The notes below the pieces were generated by a model. The model saw only the letters and a program-made list of their open reading frames with translations. It was not told the DNA's origin and did no database searches. A program made the translations under genes and the position numbers. From Clostridium sp. (lineage in GTDB: Bacteria > Bacillota > Clostridia > Clostridiales > Clostridiaceae), in assembly GCF_029267215.1 (NCBI RefSeq), contig NZ_JARIDH010000022.1, forward strand, positions 62,001-126,000: DNA of 64,000 nucleotides, read 5' to 3'. Numbering within the stretch: the first letter of the stretch is position 1; each line of letters starts with the position of its first letter. Shown here piece after piece: positions 62,785 through 64,000 of the stretch.

Positions 62785-62808
62785 ACAAGGGGAAACCCTT
62801 GTTTTTTC
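62785..62808 (+). terminator. strong terminator in the gap between hcp and feo
   Basis: ACAAGGG-GAAA-CCCTTGT then TTTTT: GNRA tetraloop, 7-bp GC-containing stem and U run. No gene precedes it on the plus strand, so an unannotated short RNA may end here. The rest of 62232 to 63218 shows no open frame or other strong structure. Confidence 0.75.
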
Positions 62809-63218
62809 TTTTAAACCAAATTCCACATTATTCTAATTTTTCATATTAAAGAACCCATCAATTCCAAATTAACACAAATTCATATTAATTTTATTTGAGT
62901 TTCTAAAAATAAACTATAAAAATAGCAGTTTTACTTTTAATCTGAATATTTAACGCTTTATTCATATTTTAATTTTTAATAGCTTTCTTTCGACTTTTTT
63001 CTTCACCTTTAAACCTTATTTATATCAGCTAGTTTTAGATTTATATATATTTTTTAATATAAAACAATATTATTAATTTATTTATATATACAATTCGCAT
63101 TTAGTTTACATAATTATTAATAAAATTAAAACTATATGTTAATTGTAGCATTTTAAAGGAAATAAGACTTGTACTTTGTTAATTTCTTTATACAGTAATT
63201 AACAATATTTATTCACAA

Positions 63219-63272
63219 TTGAAAATAATTATCAATAATAATATAATAACACATGAAATTAATTATCACTTG
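63219..63272 (+). promoter_or_regulatory. two Fur boxes upstream of the feo genes
   Basis: TGAAAATAATTATCA (63220 to 63234) and TGAAATTAATTATCA (63254 to 63268) match the 7-1-7 Fur consensus at most positions. They lie 40 to 90 bases before the FeoC-like start. Confidence 0.85.
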
Positions 63273-63310
63273 CTTTTGCAAGATTAAATAAATGAAAAGG
63301 TGTGATTATA

Positions 63311-63568
63311 ATGTTGAAAGACATCTTAAGAATAATAAAAGATTCTGGAGAATTTTCTTCAGCATCAATCGCTTCAAAACTTAATATAAGTGAAGCTATG
63401 GTTGATATGTATAAAGAACAACTAGAAAAAAAAGGGTTTATAAATAAGACCACTCTAAGTGGATGTTCTGCAGAAAAATGTTCAAGTTGTGGGTGTGGAT
63501 GTTCAAGTAATCTTTCTCCACTTTCAGGATTTGAAATCACAAAGAAAGGTCTATCACTTTTAGACTAA
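63311..63568 (+). CDS. feoC: FeoC-like Fe-S winged-helix protein
   Basis: A GTG at 63302 is in frame, but the ATG at 63311 has AAAAGGTG at correct spacing, giving 85 residues. MLKDILRIIKDSGEFSSASI and then KLNISEAMVDMYKEQLEKKG form a winged helix. A Cys cluster (CSAEKCSSCGCGCSS) could hold an Fe-S cluster. FeoC-like proteins support or regulate FeoB. Confidence 0.85.
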   Translation: MLKDILRIIKDSGEFSSASIASKLNISEAMVDMYKEQLEKKGFINKTTLSGCSAEKCSSCGCGCSSNLSPLSGFEITKKGLSLLD

Positions 63569-63703
63569 ATTCTATAATTTTTATAAAATACCTTTACCTA
63601 TACCTTAGTATTGAGATTAAAAATCTGTTATTTTTAAGAATTTACTCTCAATAAAACCATTAAACAGTAAATTAACCAAATTATAATTAGGAGGAATAAT
63701 AAA

Positions 63704-63922
63704 ATGGAAACTTTAGAAACAAAGAAGATTGGTGAAAAATTAGTAGTCAAAGGACTTGAAAAAGATAGTTCTGTTAAGAGAAGACTTCTAGATATGGGGA
63801 TTACTCCTGGTATCACTCTAGAAATTACTGGGAAAGCACCTTTAGGTGATCCAATTGAAGTTATGGTAAGAGGATATAAACTTACTTTAAGAAAAACTGA
63901 AGCTAAAAGTATTTTTGTTTAG
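63704..63922 (+). CDS. feoA: ferrous iron transport protein A
   Basis: 72 residues, an SH3-like FeoA: KLVVKGLEKDSSVKRRLLDM, then GITPGITLEITGKAPLGDPI and EVMVRGYKLTLRKTEAKSIF. It assists FeoB. The ribosome site is AGGAGG. A second FeoA-like frame starts 13 bases after its stop. Confidence 0.95.
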   Translation: METLETKKIGEKLVVKGLEKDSSVKRRLLDMGITPGITLEITGKAPLGDPIEVMVRGYKLTLRKTEAKSIFV

Positions 63923-63934
63923 GAGGAATTCATT

Positions 63935-64000
63935 ATGATGCCAATGGCTTTAGCAAAGGGTGGTAGCTCAATTCAAGTTGAAAGAATACTACTTGATGAT
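63935..64000 (+). CDS. second FeoA-like gene, partial (runs off window end)
   Basis: Starts at 63935 (MMPMALAKGGSSIQVERILL) behind AGGAGGAAT. Only 22 residues are visible. Tandem feoA genes before feoB are common in clostridia, so feoB is expected beyond the window. Confidence 0.65.
   Translation, partial: MMPMALAKGGSSIQVERILLDD

Overview
The window is very AT-rich, with clostridial gene content: ferredoxin-nitroreductase, Hcp, Feo locus, sporulation-type protein, Fur-type operators, many TTG starts. It fits a low-GC Clostridium; C. perfringens is my best guess, but no marker here proves the species.

Region 1 (1 to about 29900) is most of a siphovirus-type prophage. The left end lies outside the window. 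Late genes run on the minus strand from TerS and TerL (about 15480 to 13463) through portal, minor head, scaffold, capsid, head-tail joining, major tail, a frameshifted G/GT chaperone pair and tape measure, to a tail gene cut by the window start. A block of small accessory genes sits between minor head and scaffold. Upstream are a resolvase, a tyrosine recombinase catalytic domain, one tRNA-Ser, one damaged tRNA-like gene, a sigma-like late regulator and a replication module (SSB, DnaC-like loader, initiator with internal iterons). All are read leftward from a strong early promoter near 23800.

Region 2 (23900 to 29900) is the lysogeny and accessory arm. It holds five tandem XRE repressors with different DNA-binding heads and near-identical tails. 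They are followed by a DUF4868/KwaB-like gene and a convergent KwaA-like membrane gene (a rearranged Kiwa-type defence pair), then a divergent promoter carrying a LexA/SOS-type box, an ImmA-like protease and a large serine integrase. The integrase ends about 40 bp before a 5'-truncated gene resembling CsxC/SPOCS exosporium proteins. The prophage therefore appears to split a spore-surface gene.

Region 3 (30600 to 64000) is chromosome. First comes a decayed zone (one multiply frameshifted gene, one acetyltransferase stub, small membrane proteins). Next are two paralogous heme-reductase-like membrane proteins with duplicated promoters and matching Fur boxes, and an amino-acid permease. Metabolic and envelope genes follow: threonine aldolase, MBL hydrolase, nitroreductase, GT51 transglycosylase, alpha/beta hydrolase, FliB-like protein, MgtC and a pseudouridine synthase. 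Then come a SWIM-SNF2 ATPase, an ECF sigma with a DUF4179 partner, a two-component system with a PepSY protein, Hcp, and the start of a Fur-controlled feo operon cut by the window end. Family names are from recognition of motifs and remembered relatives, not from database searches.
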